Shown: positions 7,550-17,591, counted from the first letter of the stretch. The stretch: 64,000 nucleotides of DNA from Pandoraea aquatica (GCF_902459565.1 NZ_CABPSN010000005.1:124001-188000); one strand, 5' to 3'. Program-made: numbers and translations. Notes: generated from the letters alone by a model not told the origin.

Positions 7550-9022
7550 GTGAGCCTTGCGACTGCGCCGCTGCTGCGGCATTACGTGGATGGCGCATTC
7601 GTCGCCACCGATCGCCAGTTCGATAACGTCAGCCCGGTGGACGGCCACCTCGTTGCCAAAGTGTGCGAAGCCGACGCCGCTACCGTCGAGCGCGCCGTGA
7701 GCGCCGCCCGTCGCGCCCTGCACGACGGCCCGTGGGGCAAGACCACGCCCGCCGAGCGCGCGGCCGTGCTGCACCGTATCGCCGATGGCATTCAGGCGCG
7801 TTTCGACGAGTTCGTCGCCGCGGAAGTGGCCGACACCGGCCGCCCCGAGGAACAGGCCCGCACGCTCGACATCGCGCGCGGCATCGCCAACTTCCGCATG
7901 TTTGCCGACCTCATCAAGACGGCGGGCAGCGAAGTCTACGAAATGCGCGCAGCCGATGGCGGCGACGTGATGAACTACATCACCCGCAAGCCGCTGGGCG
8001 TCATCGGCATCATCTCGCCGTGGAACCTGCCGCTGCTGCTCTTCACGTGGAAGGTGGCCCCGGCGCTTGCCATGGGCAACTGCGTCGTCGCGAAGCCCTC
8101 GGAAGAAACGCCCTCATCGGCCACCCTGCTCGCCGAAGTCATGGACGCCGCCGGTGTGCCGCCCGGTGTCTTCAACCTCGTGCATGGCTTCGGTCCCAAC
8201 TCGGCCGGTGAGTTTCTGACAAAGCACCCGGACGTGTCCGCCATCACCTTCACCGGCGAATCGCGCACCGGCAGTGCCATCATGAAAGCCGTGGCCGACG
8301 GGGTTAAGGAAATCTCGTTCGAGCTGGGCGGCAAGAACGCCGCCGTGGTCTTCGCCGACGCCGACTTCGACAAAGCGGTCGACGGCGTGGTGCGCTCGTC
8401 TTTCACCAACGCCGGTCAGGTCTGCCTGTGCTCGGAACGCGTCTACGTCGAACGCCCGATCTTCGACCGTTTCGTCGCCGCCATCGCCGAGCGCGCCGCC
8501 GCGTTGCGCATCGACGCACCGAACGCGGAAGGCGTGCAGATGGGTCCGCTCGTTTCTCGCAAGCATCGCGAGAAGGTGCTCTCGTACTATCAGCTGGCTG
8601 TCGAGGAAGGCGCGACGGTCGTCACCGGCGGCGGTGTGCCGGTCTTTGGCGACGCCCGCGACGAAGGCGCTTTCGTGCAGCCGACGGTCTGGACGGGACT
8701 CCCCGACACGGCCCGCTGTGTGCGCGAAGAGATCTTCGGCCCGGTGTGCCACATCGCCCCGTTCGACAGCGAGGACGAAGTCATCCGTCGCGTGAACGAC
8801 AGCGACTACGGCCTCGCCGGTTGTGTGTGGACGACGAACCTGTCGCGCGCGCACCGCGTGGCGCGTCAGTTCCAGACCGGTCTCGTGTGGGTCAATACGT
8901 GGTTCCTGCGAGATCTGCGCACGCCGTTCGGCGGCGTGAAGCTCTCGGGCCTCGGCCGCGAAGGCGGACGTCACTCGCTCGATTTTTATTCCGAAATCAC
9001 CAACATCTGCATCAAGCTATAA
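7550..9022 (+). CDS. nbaE: 2-aminomuconate 6-semialdehyde dehydrogenase
   Basis: This 490-residue NAD-dependent aldehyde dehydrogenase oxidises 2-aminomuconate 6-semialdehyde to 2-aminomuconate. It could also act on 2-hydroxymuconic semialdehyde. The start is GTG 7550 after CAGGAGAC. The active-site residues are Asn159 (SPWNLP), Glu258 (FELGGKN) and Cys292 (GQVCLCSE), with Arg110 in DIARG. These match Asn169, Glu268, Cys302 and Arg120 of the Pseudomonas fluorescens enzyme at a constant offset of ten. It is the first gene of the operon with nbaF, nbaC and nbaD, which fixes the substrate better than sequence alone. Confidence 0.9.
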   Translation: MSLATAPLLRHYVDGAFVATDRQFDNVSPVDGHLVAKVCEADAATVERAVSAARRALHDGPWGKTTPAERAAVLHRIADGIQARFDEFVAAEVADTGRPEEQARTLDIARGIANFRMFADLIKTAGSEVYEMRAADGGDVMNYITRKPLGVIGIISPWNLPLLLFTWKVAPALAMGNCVVAKPSEETPSSATLLAEVMDAAGVPPGVFNLVHGFGPNSAGEFLTKHPDVSAITFTGESRTGSAIMKAVADGVKEISFELGGKNAAVVFADADFDKAVDGVVRSSFTNAGQVCLCSERVYVERPIFDRFVAAIAERAAALRIDAPNAEGVQMGPLVSRKHREKVLSYYQLAVEEGATVVTGGGVPVFGDARDEGAFVQPTVWTGLPDTARCVREEIFGPVCHIAPFDSEDEVIRRVNDSDYGLAGCVWTTNLSRAHRVARQFQTGLVWVNTWFLRDLRTPFGGVKLSGLGREGGRHSLDFYSEITNICIKL

Positions 9023-9139
9023 ACAACGCGGTACGTCATAGCCATGTAGGGAGGCGACGGTGCGGCAATCTCGATGGGGGTCGAGGCTGCCGCACCCGCG
9101 CGCCGTCCCGTCAAAAGAACACAACGGAGACTCGAATCC

Positions 9140-9574
9140 ATGAGCGCATCGCAAAACACGCAAGCCCGCGTCGTTGAAGGCAAGGCCAAGCCGCGCGGCA
9201 AGTTCCCGCACATCAAGCGCGCGGGCGACTTCCTGTTCGTCTCGGGCACCAGCTCGCGACGCCCCGATAACTCGTATGCCGGTGCGCAGGTCGATGCGCT
9301 GGGCGTTACCCAACTCGATATTCGCGAGCAGACGCGCGCCGTCATCGAGAACATTCGCGACATTCTCGCGAGCGTTGGCGCGACACTGGCGGACGTCGTG
9401 GAAGTCGGTTCGTTCCTCGTGAACATGAACGACTTCGGCGGCTACAACGAGGTGTACGGCGAGTACTTCGACGAGAACGGTCCCACCCGCACGACGGTGG
9501 CCGTGCATCAGTTGCCGCATCCGCTGCTGCTCATCGAAATCAAGTGCGTGGCCTATGCGCCGCGCGCACGCTGA
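9140..9574 (+). CDS. nbaF: 2-aminomuconate deaminase (RidA family)
   Basis: This 144-residue protein of the RidA/YjgF fold releases ammonia from 2-aminomuconate to give 4-oxalocrotonate (2-oxohex-3-enedioate). The RidA core is visible in [34 protein letters not shown] and [18 protein letters not shown] 9140 is used; the upstream ribosome site is weak. It lies between the semialdehyde dehydrogenase and 3-hydroxyanthranilate dioxygenase genes. That position, and the similarity to aminomuconate deaminases, favours this role over a general RidA housekeeping function. Confidence 0.87.
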   Translation: MSASQNTQARVVEGKAKPRGKFPHIKRAGDFLFVSGTSSRRPDNSYAGAQVDALGVTQLDIREQTRAVIENIRDILASVGATLADVVEVGSFLVNMNDFGGYNEVYGEYFDENGPTRTTVAVHQLPHPLLLIEIKCVAYAPRAR

Positions 9575-10198
<624 letters not shown>

Positions 10199-10235
10199 GC
10201 CGCCACGCCGAACACAGACACTCACACGTCACGTC

Positions 10236-11231
10236 ATGAAGAAAATCGACATGCACGCCCACTTCTTCCCGCGCATCACGCAGGAAGAAGCGGCCCGCCT
10301 CGACGCCGCTACCGCCCCGTGGCTGCGAATCGACGAAAGCGGCGAGACCGGCAACATCATGCTGGACAATCGCGCCTTCCGTCCGGTCTACCGCGCCCTG
10401 TGGGACCCGTCGCTGCGCATCGAAGAACTCGATCGCCACGCCGTCGACCTGCAAGTCGTCTGCGCCACGCCGATCATGTTCGGCTACCGCTACGACGGGC
10501 GTGCCGTCATGGACTGGGTCCAGCGCATGAACGATCTCGCGCTGGAGCACTGCGCCTACGCCCCTAACCGCCTGAAGGCCATGGCACAGGTGCCGCTGCA
10601 AGACCTTGATCTGGCGTGCACTGAGGCGTCGCGCGCCAAGGCCACCGGCCACGTCGGCGTGCAGATCGGTAATCACCTCGGTGAAAAAGATCTGGACGAC
10701 GAACAACTCGTGGCGTTTTTGCGGCACTGCGGCGACGAGCACATCCCCGTGCTGGTGCATCCGTGGGACATGATGACCGACGGCCGCATGAAGAAGTGGA
10801 TGATGCCGTGGCTCGTGGCCATGCCCGCCGAGACGCAACTGTCGATCCTCTCGCTGATCCTCTCAGGCGCGTTCGAACGCCTGCCGCGCTCGCTCAAGCT
10901 GTGCTTCGCGCACGGCGGCGGTGCTTTCCCGTACCTGCTCGGCCGCGCCGAGAACGCCTGGCATTGCCGCGACATCGTGCGCGCCGACAGCCCGCACCCG
11001 CCATCGCACTATCTGGACCGCTTCTACGTGGACAGCGCTGTGTTCGACCCGCGCGCCCTGCGCCTACTGGTGGACACGATGGGCGTGGAGCGCATCATGC
11101 TCGGCTCCGACCACCCGTTCCCGCTCGGCGAGCAGGACATCGGGCGTCTGGTGGCAAATCAGCCGGGCCTCGACGACAACGCACGGCACCGCATTCTGGC
11201 TGGGAATGCCGTCGAGTTCTTCGGGCTGTGA
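10236..11231 (+). CDS. nbaD: 2-amino-3-carboxymuconate-6-semialdehyde decarboxylase
   Basis: This 331-residue zinc amidohydrolase-fold decarboxylase converts the dioxygenase product to 2-aminomuconate 6-semialdehyde. Metal ligands are His7 and His9 (DMHAHF), a His in LVHPWD and an Asp in [12 protein letters not shown]. The [15 protein letters not shown] block is typical of this decarboxylase. ATG 10236 gives the usual length; its ribosome site is poor, so translation may depend on nbaC. With nbaC, nbaE and nbaF it completes the conversion of 3-hydroxyanthranilate to 4-oxalocrotonate. The later meta-pathway enzymes (4-oxalocrotonate decarboxylase, hydratase, aldolase) are not in this window. 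Confidence 0.95.
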   Translation: MKKIDMHAHFFPRITQEEAARLDAATAPWLRIDESGETGNIMLDNRAFRPVYRALWDPSLRIEELDRHAVDLQVVCATPIMFGYRYDGRAVMDWVQRMNDLALEHCAYAPNRLKAMAQVPLQDLDLACTEASRAKATGHVGVQIGNHLGEKDLDDEQLVAFLRHCGDEHIPVLVHPWDMMTDGRMKKWMMPWLVAMPAETQLSILSLILSGAFERLPRSLKLCFAHGGGAFPYLLGRAENAWHCRDIVRADSPHPPSHYLDRFYVDSAVFDPRALRLLVDTMGVERIMLGSDHPFPLGEQDIGRLVANQPGLDDNARHRILAGNAVEFFGL

Positions 11232-11440
11232 CTGGTGCTTTCCCGAGGTGATTTTAAAAATGCTTGCCTACGCAAAAGGCGTCGTTTAGGCTGGGCATAG
11301 AAATATTTGATGCTTAAACAATTCTGGAAGTTTTGAATTAGTCTGACGCGCCTGGCCTGCCATGACCGACGTGAAGAAGCGGTCAAGTATCCCGGCGCGA
11401 GTCCGCAGCTGACAGTGCTTGAATTCATCGTTTGGAGACC

Positions 11441-12637
11441 ATGATGACGGGAACGAAGACCACGCAACGTAAAGCCATCGCAGTATTGGGTGCCATCGCC
11501 GCAGCTGCCGCGATGTTCGCCTCGGGCGGTGCCCATGCACAGGTGAAGATCGGCTTCATCGGCACACTCTCCGGCCCGGGCGGCGCGCTCGGGCAGGACC
11601 AGTACGACGCCTTCATGCTCGCCATCGAGCAAAAGGGCGGCAAGCTCGGCGGCGTGCCGGTGCAGGTGATCAAGGAAGACGACCAGCTCAAGCCGGACGT
11701 CGGCGTGCAGGCAGCGACCAAACTGGTGGAGCGCGACAAGGTCTCGCTCATCACCGGCGTGACGTTCTCGAACGTGATGATGGCCATCCACAAGAACGTG
11801 ACGAACGCGGGCGTGGTCATGGTCGGCTCGAACGCCGGCCCGACGCCGATTGCGGGCGAACAATGCTCGCCGAACTTCTTCTCGACCTCGTGGGACAACG
11901 ACGAACTGCATGAAGCCGGCGGTCAGCTCTCGACCGATCTCGGCTACAAGAAGATGTATGTGATGGCCCCGAACTATCAGGCCGGACGCGACGCCGTGAA
12001 CGGCTTCAAGCGCGACTACAAGGGCCAGATCGTCGACGAGGTGTACACGCAGGTCAACCAGCCCGACTATTCGGCTGAAATCGCGCAACTCGCCGCCGCC
12101 AAGCCGGACGCCGTCTACGTGTTCTATCCGGGCGGTATGGGCGTGAACTTCGTCAAGCAGTACCGTCAGGCGGGTCTGCTCGGCAAGATTCCGCTGATCT
12201 CGGTGTCGACCATCGACGGCTCGACCCTGCCCGCATTGAAGGAACAGGCCGTGGGCAGCATCACCAGCGCGCCCTACTCGCCCGACCTCGACAACGCGCA
12301 GAACAAGCAATTCGTTGCGGCCTTCCAGAAGAAGTACAACCGTGTGCCGTCGATGTACGCCGCGCAGTCGTACGACGCTGCGAACCTGATCGACTCCGCG
12401 CTGACCAAGACGAAGGGCAGCGTGACCGACCGCGAGGCGCTGCGCGCCGCGCTCAAGTCCGCCGACTTCCAGTCGGTGCGTGGATCGTTCAAGTTCGCCA
12501 GCAACCAGTTCCCCATTGCGCCGTTCTATCGCGTGGATGTGGTGAAGGACGGCAGCGGCGCCGCCTTCGCGAACAAGGGCAAGATCGATATCAAGACGCG
12601 CGCCAACCTCGCGTCGATGTGCAAGATCCGCTCGTAA
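11441..12637 (+). CDS. LivK-type ABC transporter substrate-binding protein
   Basis: This 398-residue periplasmic binding protein of the amino-acid/amide (LIV) family has an N-terminal signal peptide (AVLGAIAAAAAMFASGGAHA, cleavage near residue 35). The mature protein starts QVKIGFIGTLSGPGG, the classic LIV opening. ATG 11441 or 11444 are both possible; TTTGGAGA at 11431-11438 is better spaced for 11444. It lies 209 bp downstream of nbaD and upstream of the matching permeases and ATPases. An aromatic amino acid or catabolite such as kynurenine or anthranilate is a reasonable but untested ligand. LIV-family receptors often bind aromatic acids. Confidence 0.9.
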   Translation: MMTGTKTTQRKAIAVLGAIAAAAAMFASGGAHAQVKIGFIGTLSGPGGALGQDQYDAFMLAIEQKGGKLGGVPVQVIKEDDQLKPDVGVQAATKLVERDKVSLITGVTFSNVMMAIHKNVTNAGVVMVGSNAGPTPIAGEQCSPNFFSTSWDNDELHEAGGQLSTDLGYKKMYVMAPNYQAGRDAVNGFKRDYKGQIVDEVYTQVNQPDYSAEIAQLAAAKPDAVYVFYPGGMGVNFVKQYRQAGLLGKIPLISVSTIDGSTLPALKEQAVGSITSAPYSPDLDNAQNKQFVAAFQKKYNRVPSMYAAQSYDAANLIDSALTKTKGSVTDREALRAALKSADFQSVRGSFKFASNQFPIAPFYRVDVVKDGSGAAFANKGKIDIKTRANLASMCKIRS

Positions 12638-12665
12638 GCCGCTCAACGTTGTGCAATGCAGTAAA

Positions 12666-12686
12666 GCGGGGGCGCCCTGCCCCCGC
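12666..12686 (+). promoter_or_regulatory. GC-rich hairpin between binding-protein and hydrolase genes
   Basis: GCGGGGGC and GCCCCCGC form a perfect 8-bp stem with a GCCCT loop, 28 nt after the binding-protein stop. No U-run follows. Such elements often stabilise the upstream message or partly attenuate the downstream genes, giving more binding protein than membrane subunits. Confidence 0.6.
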
Positions 12687-12711
12687 GGTCTTTGAGCACT
12701 ATCGAGGGTTT

Positions 12712-13584
12712 ATGAAGCGCTACCGCAATTTCGACGAAGCCGAGCTGGATGTTCAGTACAACGCTCGCGCCACCACCCCCAACATTCTCGACATCCTCAC
12801 GCAATACGCCGAGCAGAGCGCGCATGCCCGCGCCACCGTGCCTTGCGTGCTCGATGTCGCCTACGGGGACCACCCCGACGAAACGCTCGACATCTTCCCC
12901 GCGCCGCAGCCCGGCGCGCCGGTGTTCTTCTTCGTTCACGGCGGCTACTGGCGCGCGCTGAACAAGAGCGATTCGAGCAACATGGCCCCGGCGTTCACGC
13001 AAGCGGGTGCCACCGTCGTCACCGTCAACTATTCGCTCGCGCCGGGCGCGTCGCTCGACACCATCGTCGACCAGACGCGTCGCGCCCTCGCGTGGGTCCA
13101 TCGTCACATCGGCGAGCATCATGGCGACGCGCGCCGCATTCATATTTGCGGCAGCTCGGCCGGCGGTCATCTCGTCGGCATGCTGCTCGCGCAGGGCTGG
13201 CATGCCGAATACGGTGTGCCCGAGGATGTCGTCGCGGGCGCGGCCCCGCTGTCCGGCCTGTTCGACCTCACGCCGATTCCGTTCACGCATATCAACGAAT
13301 GGATGAAGCTCTCGGCAGACGACGCACAACGCAATAGCCCGTTCTTCCGCCTGCCCTTGCGCGGCTGTCCGCTCGTCGTGTCTTACGGCGAGACGGAGAC
13401 ACCCGAGTTCAAGCGCCAGACCGACGACTATCTCGCCGCGTGGCGCGAGAAGGGTTACACGGGCGAGTACGTCCCGATGCCCGGCACGAACCACTTCGAT
13501 ATCGTGCTCACGTTGAACGATGCGCAAAGCCCGCTCACGCAAGCCATCTTCCGTCAGATGGGCCTGCCCCGGGAGGCGACATGA
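12712..13584 (+). CDS. Alpha/beta-hydrolase, kynurenine formamidase-like
   Basis: This 290-residue alpha/beta hydrolase has the HGGYW oxyanion motif at 76-80, characteristic of alpha/beta-hydrolase kynurenine formamidases. The nucleophile is Ser149 in GSSAGG, and a late His lies in PGTNHFDIV. Formamidase activity would convert N-formylkynurenine to kynurenine. It is distinct from the metal-dependent bacterial KynB family. ATG 12712 follows GAGGG, and the stop overlaps the next gene (ATGA). Its position inside the transporter operon, behind the aminomuconate genes, supports a role in the tryptophan/kynurenine route. An unrelated esterase is the main alternative. Confidence 0.75.
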   Translation: MKRYRNFDEAELDVQYNARATTPNILDILTQYAEQSAHARATVPCVLDVAYGDHPDETLDIFPAPQPGAPVFFFVHGGYWRALNKSDSSNMAPAFTQAGATVVTVNYSLAPGASLDTIVDQTRRALAWVHRHIGEHHGDARRIHICGSSAGGHLVGMLLAQGWHAEYGVPEDVVAGAAPLSGLFDLTPIPFTHINEWMKLSADDAQRNSPFFRLPLRGCPLVVSYGETETPEFKRQTDDYLAAWREKGYTGEYVPMPGTNHFDIVLTLNDAQSPLTQAIFRQMGLPREAT

Positions 13585-14501
13585 GCCTGACGCTTTTCAT
13601 CATGCAGTGCCTGAACGGGCTGCAACTCGGGGTGCTGCTGTTCCTGATGGCCGCGGGCCTCACGCTGGTGTTCGGCATCATGAACTTCGTGAACCTCGCG
13701 CACGGCTCGCTGTACATGATGGGTGCGTTCATCGCCGCCACCGTCTACAACTACACCGGGTCGTTCGCACTGGCCGCCATCGCGATCGTGCCTGCCATGC
13801 TGCTCATCGGCCTGATCGTCGAATTCGTCGCACTCAAGACACTCTATGACCGCGATCACCTCGATCAGGTGCTCGCGACCTTCGGTCTGATCCTGTTCTT
13901 CAACGAACTGGCGCGCATGATCTGGGGCCCGTCGCCGTACTACATGGAAGTGCCCGAATGGCTCTCCGGCACAGTCAACCTCTTCGGTCTCGACTATCCG
14001 GCGTATCGCTTCCTCATCATCGTCGTGGGTCTTGTCGTCGCGCTCGGCTGCTACCTGCTGATTCACCGCACCCGTATCGGCATGCTGATTCGCGCAGGCT
14101 CGACGCACCGTCAGATGGTCGGCGCGCTCGGCGTAAACATCGTGCTGCTCAACTCGCTGCTGTTCGGGCTGGGCGCGATTCTCGCCGGTATCGCCGGTCT
14201 CATGGCCGGGCCGATTCTGTCGGTGCAACCGGGCATGGGCGAGCCGATCCTGATTCTGACGATGGTCGTGATCGTGATCGGTGGCATCGGCTCGGTGCGC
14301 GGGGCGTTCCTCGCAGCGCTGATTGTCGGTGTGGTCGACACGCTGGGCCGCACCGCGCTGCCCTCGATACTGCGCAGCATGATGGAGCGCAGCACGGCCG
14401 ACACCGCCGGCCCCGCGCTGGCGTCGATGCTGATCTATCTTGTAATGGCGGCGGTTCTGGCGGTGCGTCCGCAAGGCCTCTTCCCGGTGAAACACGGCTG
14501 A
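13581..14501 (+). CDS. livH: LivH-family ABC transporter permease
   Basis: This 306-residue inner-membrane permease has about eight hydrophobic segments. Family motifs include LNGLQLGVLLFLMAAGLTLVFG, MNFVNLAHGSLYMMG, and a C-terminal GIGSVRGAFLAALIVGVVDT. The start ATGA overlaps the hydrolase stop by 4 nt, so translation is coupled. It pairs with the LivM-type permease that follows. The symbol denotes family only; the substrate need not be a branched-chain amino acid. Confidence 0.9.
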   Translation: MSLTLFIMQCLNGLQLGVLLFLMAAGLTLVFGIMNFVNLAHGSLYMMGAFIAATVYNYTGSFALAAIAIVPAMLLIGLIVEFVALKTLYDRDHLDQVLATFGLILFFNELARMIWGPSPYYMEVPEWLSGTVNLFGLDYPAYRFLIIVVGLVVALGCYLLIHRTRIGMLIRAGSTHRQMVGALGVNIVLLNSLLFGLGAILAGIAGLMAGPILSVQPGMGEPILILTMVVIVIGGIGSVRGAFLAALIVGVVDTLGRTALPSILRSMMERSTADTAGPALASMLIYLVMAAVLAVRPQGLFPVKHG

Positions 14502-14503
14502 CG

Positions 14504-15493
14504 ATGGAAACGATGGAAATGAAACTCAACCTACGCACCGCCGTGCCGATACTGCTGCTGGTCCTGCTAGCGCTGGTGCCCCTTTACGCGACGTTTGCTC
14601 AGCAACCGTTCTTCCTCACCCTGTTCGGCCGCATCGTGGTGTTCGCCATCGCGGCCGTCTCGCTCGATCTGATTCTCGGCTACGGCGGCATGGTCAGCTT
14701 CGGTCATGCCCTGTATCTGGGCCTCGGCGCGTATGTCGTGGGCATCATGAGCTTCCACGGCATCGACAACGGCTTCCTGCATCTGGGCGTGACGCTGGTG
14801 CTGTGCGCGCTCGTCGGCGCGCTCACCGGCCTGCTGTCGCTGCGCACGACCGGCATCGCCTTCATCATGATCACGCTGGCGTTCGCGCAGATGTTCTACT
14901 TCCTCGCCGTGAGCCTGAAGCAGTACGGCGGCGACGACGGCCTGCCCGTCAACGCGGGTAGCCGCTTCGGCAGTGTGACGCTCGACGACCCGGCGGTGCT
15001 GTACTACGTCGCGTTCGCCGTGCTGTGTCTGTGCGTGTGGGGGGGCCGTCGACTGGTCGAAGCGCGCTTCGGCATGGTGATTCGCGGCGCGCGTCAGAAC
15101 GACCGCCGCATGCGTGCGCTCGGCTATCCGACGCTGCGCTACAAGCTCGTGGCCTACGTCATCAGCGCGATGGTTTGTGGGGTCTCGGGCATGCTGTACG
15201 CCAATCTCACGCATTTCGTCTCGCCGGCCTACATGGCGTGGACCGCCTCGGGCGAGCTGATCGTGATGGTCGTGCTGGGTGGCCTCGGCTCGTTCTTCGG
15301 GCCGGTGCTGGGGAGTGCCGCGATGCTGCTCATCGAGGAATGGCTCAAGGGCATGACGGAGCACTGGATGATCATCTTCGGGCCGCTCATCGTGGTGGCA
15401 GTGCTGGTCTCGCGCCGCGGTCTGTATGGGCTGCTGGGCGATCTGCAAGTGCGTCTGTCGCGTCGCACGCGCACCGTGGAGGGCAAAGCATGA
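14504..15493 (+). CDS. livM: LivM-family ABC transporter permease
   Basis: This 329-residue permease has the LivM features: LDLILGYGGMVSFGHALYLGLGAYV, LRTTGIAFIMITLAFAQMFY and GGLGSFFGPVLGSAAMLLIE. It starts 2 nt after the LivH stop (ATG 14504; in-frame ATGs at 14513 and 14519 are also possible). Its TGA overlaps the start of the LivG gene by 4 nt. Together with LivH it forms the channel of the importer. Confidence 0.9.
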   Translation: METMEMKLNLRTAVPILLLVLLALVPLYATFAQQPFFLTLFGRIVVFAIAAVSLDLILGYGGMVSFGHALYLGLGAYVVGIMSFHGIDNGFLHLGVTLVLCALVGALTGLLSLRTTGIAFIMITLAFAQMFYFLAVSLKQYGGDDGLPVNAGSRFGSVTLDDPAVLYYVAFAVLCLCVWGGRRLVEARFGMVIRGARQNDRRMRALGYPTLRYKLVAYVISAMVCGVSGMLYANLTHFVSPAYMAWTASGELIVMVVLGGLGSFFGPVLGSAAMLLIEEWLKGMTEHWMIIFGPLIVVAVLVSRRGLYGLLGDLQVRLSRRTRTVEGKA

Positions 15494-16260
15494 GCCTCCT
15501 TCGTGTCGACCAACTGGTCAAACGCTACGGCGGACTGACCGCCACCGATCACTTCTGTCTCGACGTCGCACCGGGCGAACTGCACGCCATCATCGGACCG
15601 AACGGCGCGGGCAAGAGCACGCTCATCGGCCAACTGGCGGGCGAGCTGCGCTCCGACGAGGGCAGCATTCATTTCGACGGGCACGACATCACGACGATGC
15701 CCATCGAGCAACGTGCGCGGGCCGGGTTGGCGCGCTCGTATCAGATCACCTCGGTCTTCCGGGAATTCACGGCGTTGGAGAATGTGCTCGTCGCCGTGCA
15801 GGCGATGCAGGGGCATAGCTTCGGCTTCTGGCGTCCGGCGATTCGCGAAGCGGCGCTGGTCGAGCCGGCGCGCGAGATTCTGGCGCGCACCGGGCTGGCC
15901 GCCCGCATGAACGTACCCGCCAGCGCGCTCGCGCACGGTGAACACCGTCAGCTCGAACTGGCGATGGCGTTGGCCGGCCGTCCGAAACTGCTGCTGCTCG
16001 ACGAGCCGATGGCCGGTATGTCGCAGGCGGAGTCCGAACAGATGACGCATCTGCTTGCCGACCTCAAGGGCGACTACGGCATCGTGCTCGTGGAACACGA
16101 CATGGACGCCGTATTTGCGCTGGCCGACCGCATCACGGTGCTCGTCTACGGACGCGCCATCGCCTGTGGCGACGCCGACACCATCCGCAACGATGCGGGC
16201 GTGCGCGAAGCCTATCTCGGGGACGAAACCCGCAACGAAATGCTGGGAGCGACGGCATGA
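15490..16260 (+). CDS. livG: LivG-family ABC transporter ATPase
   Basis: This is the first ATPase (256 aa) of the LIV-type importer. It shows Walker A GPNGAGKSTL, the signature-position sequence ALAHGEHRQLELAMAL, Walker B LLLLDEPMAGM and the late switch His in EHDMDAV. The family-specific GLARSYQITSVF follows the Q-loop. ATG 15490 overlaps the LivM stop (ATGA), and its own stop overlaps the LivF start. Confidence 0.92.
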   Translation: MSLLRVDQLVKRYGGLTATDHFCLDVAPGELHAIIGPNGAGKSTLIGQLAGELRSDEGSIHFDGHDITTMPIEQRARAGLARSYQITSVFREFTALENVLVAVQAMQGHSFGFWRPAIREAALVEPAREILARTGLAARMNVPASALAHGEHRQLELAMALAGRPKLLLLDEPMAGMSQAESEQMTHLLADLKGDYGIVLVEHDMDAVFALADRITVLVYGRAIACGDADTIRNDAGVREAYLGDETRNEMLGATA

Positions 16261-16967
16261 GCACCTTGTTGTCTTTATCCGGCGTCGAGTCCTACTACGG
16301 CGCGAGTCAGGCGCTGTTCGGCATGCAACTGAATATCGAGCGCGGTGCTTTCGTCACCCTGCTCGGGCGTAACGGCATGGGCAAGACGACCACCGTGAGG
16401 TCGATGACGGGGCTGATGCGCCCCGCACGCGGCGAAATCGTGTTCGACGGGCAGCCGGTCCACGCCAGTCCTTCGCATCGGATTGCGCGGGCCGGCATGG
16501 GGTTGGTCCCCGAAGGCCGCCAGATCTTCCCCACGCTCACCGTGCGCGAGAACCTCGTGGCGACGGCCGGTAACCGCCATGGCGCGGCGTCGCCGTGGAC
16601 GCTGGAGCGCATTTACGGCCTGTTTCCGCGTCTGCGCGAACGGGAAAAAAACCTCGGCAGCAATCTGTCCGGCGGCGAACAGCAGATGCTCGCCATCGGC
16701 CGTGCATTGATGACGAATCCGAAATTGCTCATTCTGGACGAAGCAACGGAAGGCCTCGCACCGCTCATTCGCGGTGAAATCTGGCAATGCCTGAAGCAAC
16801 TTAAAGGCAGCGGCCTGTCGATCCTCTGCATCGACAAGAATCTGGCCCCGATGCTCGAACTCGGCGACCAGCACTACATCGTCGATAAGGGCCGTGTGGC
16901 GTGGCAAGGCGACTCGTCGAAGCTGCGTCAGTCGTTGCCGGAATTGCAGGCCTACCTCGGCGTCTGA
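16257..16967 (+). CDS. livF: LivF-family ABC transporter ATPase
   Basis: This is the second ATPase (236 aa), partner of LivG. It shows Walker A GRNGMGKTTT, signature LSGGEQQMLAIGRAL and Walker B LLILDEATEGLAP, as in LivF. The switch position reads CIDKNLAPML rather than the usual E-H-N/D, so the catalytic switch histidine appears replaced by Lys. It overlaps the LivG stop by 4 nt and is the last gene of the operon. Confidence 0.9.
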   Translation: MSTLLSLSGVESYYGASQALFGMQLNIERGAFVTLLGRNGMGKTTTVRSMTGLMRPARGEIVFDGQPVHASPSHRIARAGMGLVPEGRQIFPTLTVRENLVATAGNRHGAASPWTLERIYGLFPRLREREKNLGSNLSGGEQQMLAIGRALMTNPKLLILDEATEGLAPLIRGEIWQCLKQLKGSGLSILCIDKNLAPMLELGDQHYIVDKGRVAWQGDSSKLRQSLPELQAYLGV

Positions 16968-17013
16968 GACGCGCGCCAAGCCACGCGCATCCCCTGTCTG
17001 CGTACACTCTACG

Positions 17014-17035
17014 GCACCTCGTCTCCACGAGGTGC
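17014..17035 (+). promoter_or_regulatory. Hairpin after liv operon
   Basis: GCACCTCGT and ACGAGGTGC form a 9-bp stem around CTCC, extended by CTAC/GTAG with one bulge. It lies 47 nt after the livF stop. There is no clear U-run, so it may be a weak terminator or an operator for the HTH gene that follows. Confidence 0.5.
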
Positions 17036-17174
17036 GTAGTACTCGATAGGTGTCAGACGCGAAAATCGGGAGTGTTTTGTGAAAGCACCCAGCAAATGGA
17101 TGTGGTGCAATCGGCTCCGCTTGATTGCCTTTGCAAGCGCACCCGATCAACAACTAACGACACCGGTCAGGACT

Positions 17175-17534
17175 ATGGCTTACACCAATACGCCTTCGAA
17201 TCCCTTCCGCTGGCTGCTCACGCAGGACACCGGTGCGCCGCCGCCTGCCGAGCCTGCTCACGTCAAGAACGGGCTCCCTGCGGACCTCCCGCTCAACATC
17301 AAGGAGTTGCCGCGTACACCGCTTCCCAAGCTGGAAGTCTTTCCCGACGAGTTGCTTGCCCTGCGCAAACATCTGGGCATGTCCCGTAACGTCTTCGCCC
17401 ACTATCTCCGGACCAATCCCCGTACGCTGGAGAACTGGGAGCAAGGGCGCGCGCGCCCGAACGCCCAGGCCGCCTGTCTGATACGGCTGGTGCAACAGAA
17501 CCCGGGGCTGGTGTCTTCGCTCGCGCGCCTGTAA
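17175..17534 (+). CDS. Small helix-turn-helix protein (XRE/HigA-like)
   Basis: This 119-residue protein has a C-terminal HTH of the XRE/NadS type at about residues 57-95 (LLALRKHLGMSRNVFAHYL, then NPRTLENWEQGRARPN). The N-terminal half is Pro-rich and probably unstructured. ATG 17175 is chosen; an upstream in-frame GTG at 17079 would add 32 residues with no similarity to the domain. No toxin gene is visible beside it, so a toxin-antitoxin role is not supported here. It ends 20 nt before a bidirectional terminator. Confidence 0.7.
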   Translation: MAYTNTPSNPFRWLLTQDTGAPPPAEPAHVKNGLPADLPLNIKELPRTPLPKLEVFPDELLALRKHLGMSRNVFAHYLRTNPRTLENWEQGRARPNAQAACLIRLVQQNPGLVSSLARL

Positions 17535-17554
17535 GTCCTTGCGCTCGCGTGATG

Positions 17555-17591
17555 AAAAAAGGGCGTGCCGATTCGTCGGCACGCCCTTTTT
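17555..17591. terminator. Bidirectional terminator
   Basis: GGGCGTGCCG and CGGCACGCCC (17561-17586) form a perfect 10-bp stem, with six A's before and five T's after. It lies between convergent genes and can stop both the HTH (plus) and LysR (minus) transcripts. Confidence 0.92.

Noticed and set aside
17079-17174. GTG 17079 as a start for the HTH protein, adding 32 residues
   Set aside because: Added residues have no similarity to the domain and ATG 17175 gives a compact protein; kept only as an alternative.
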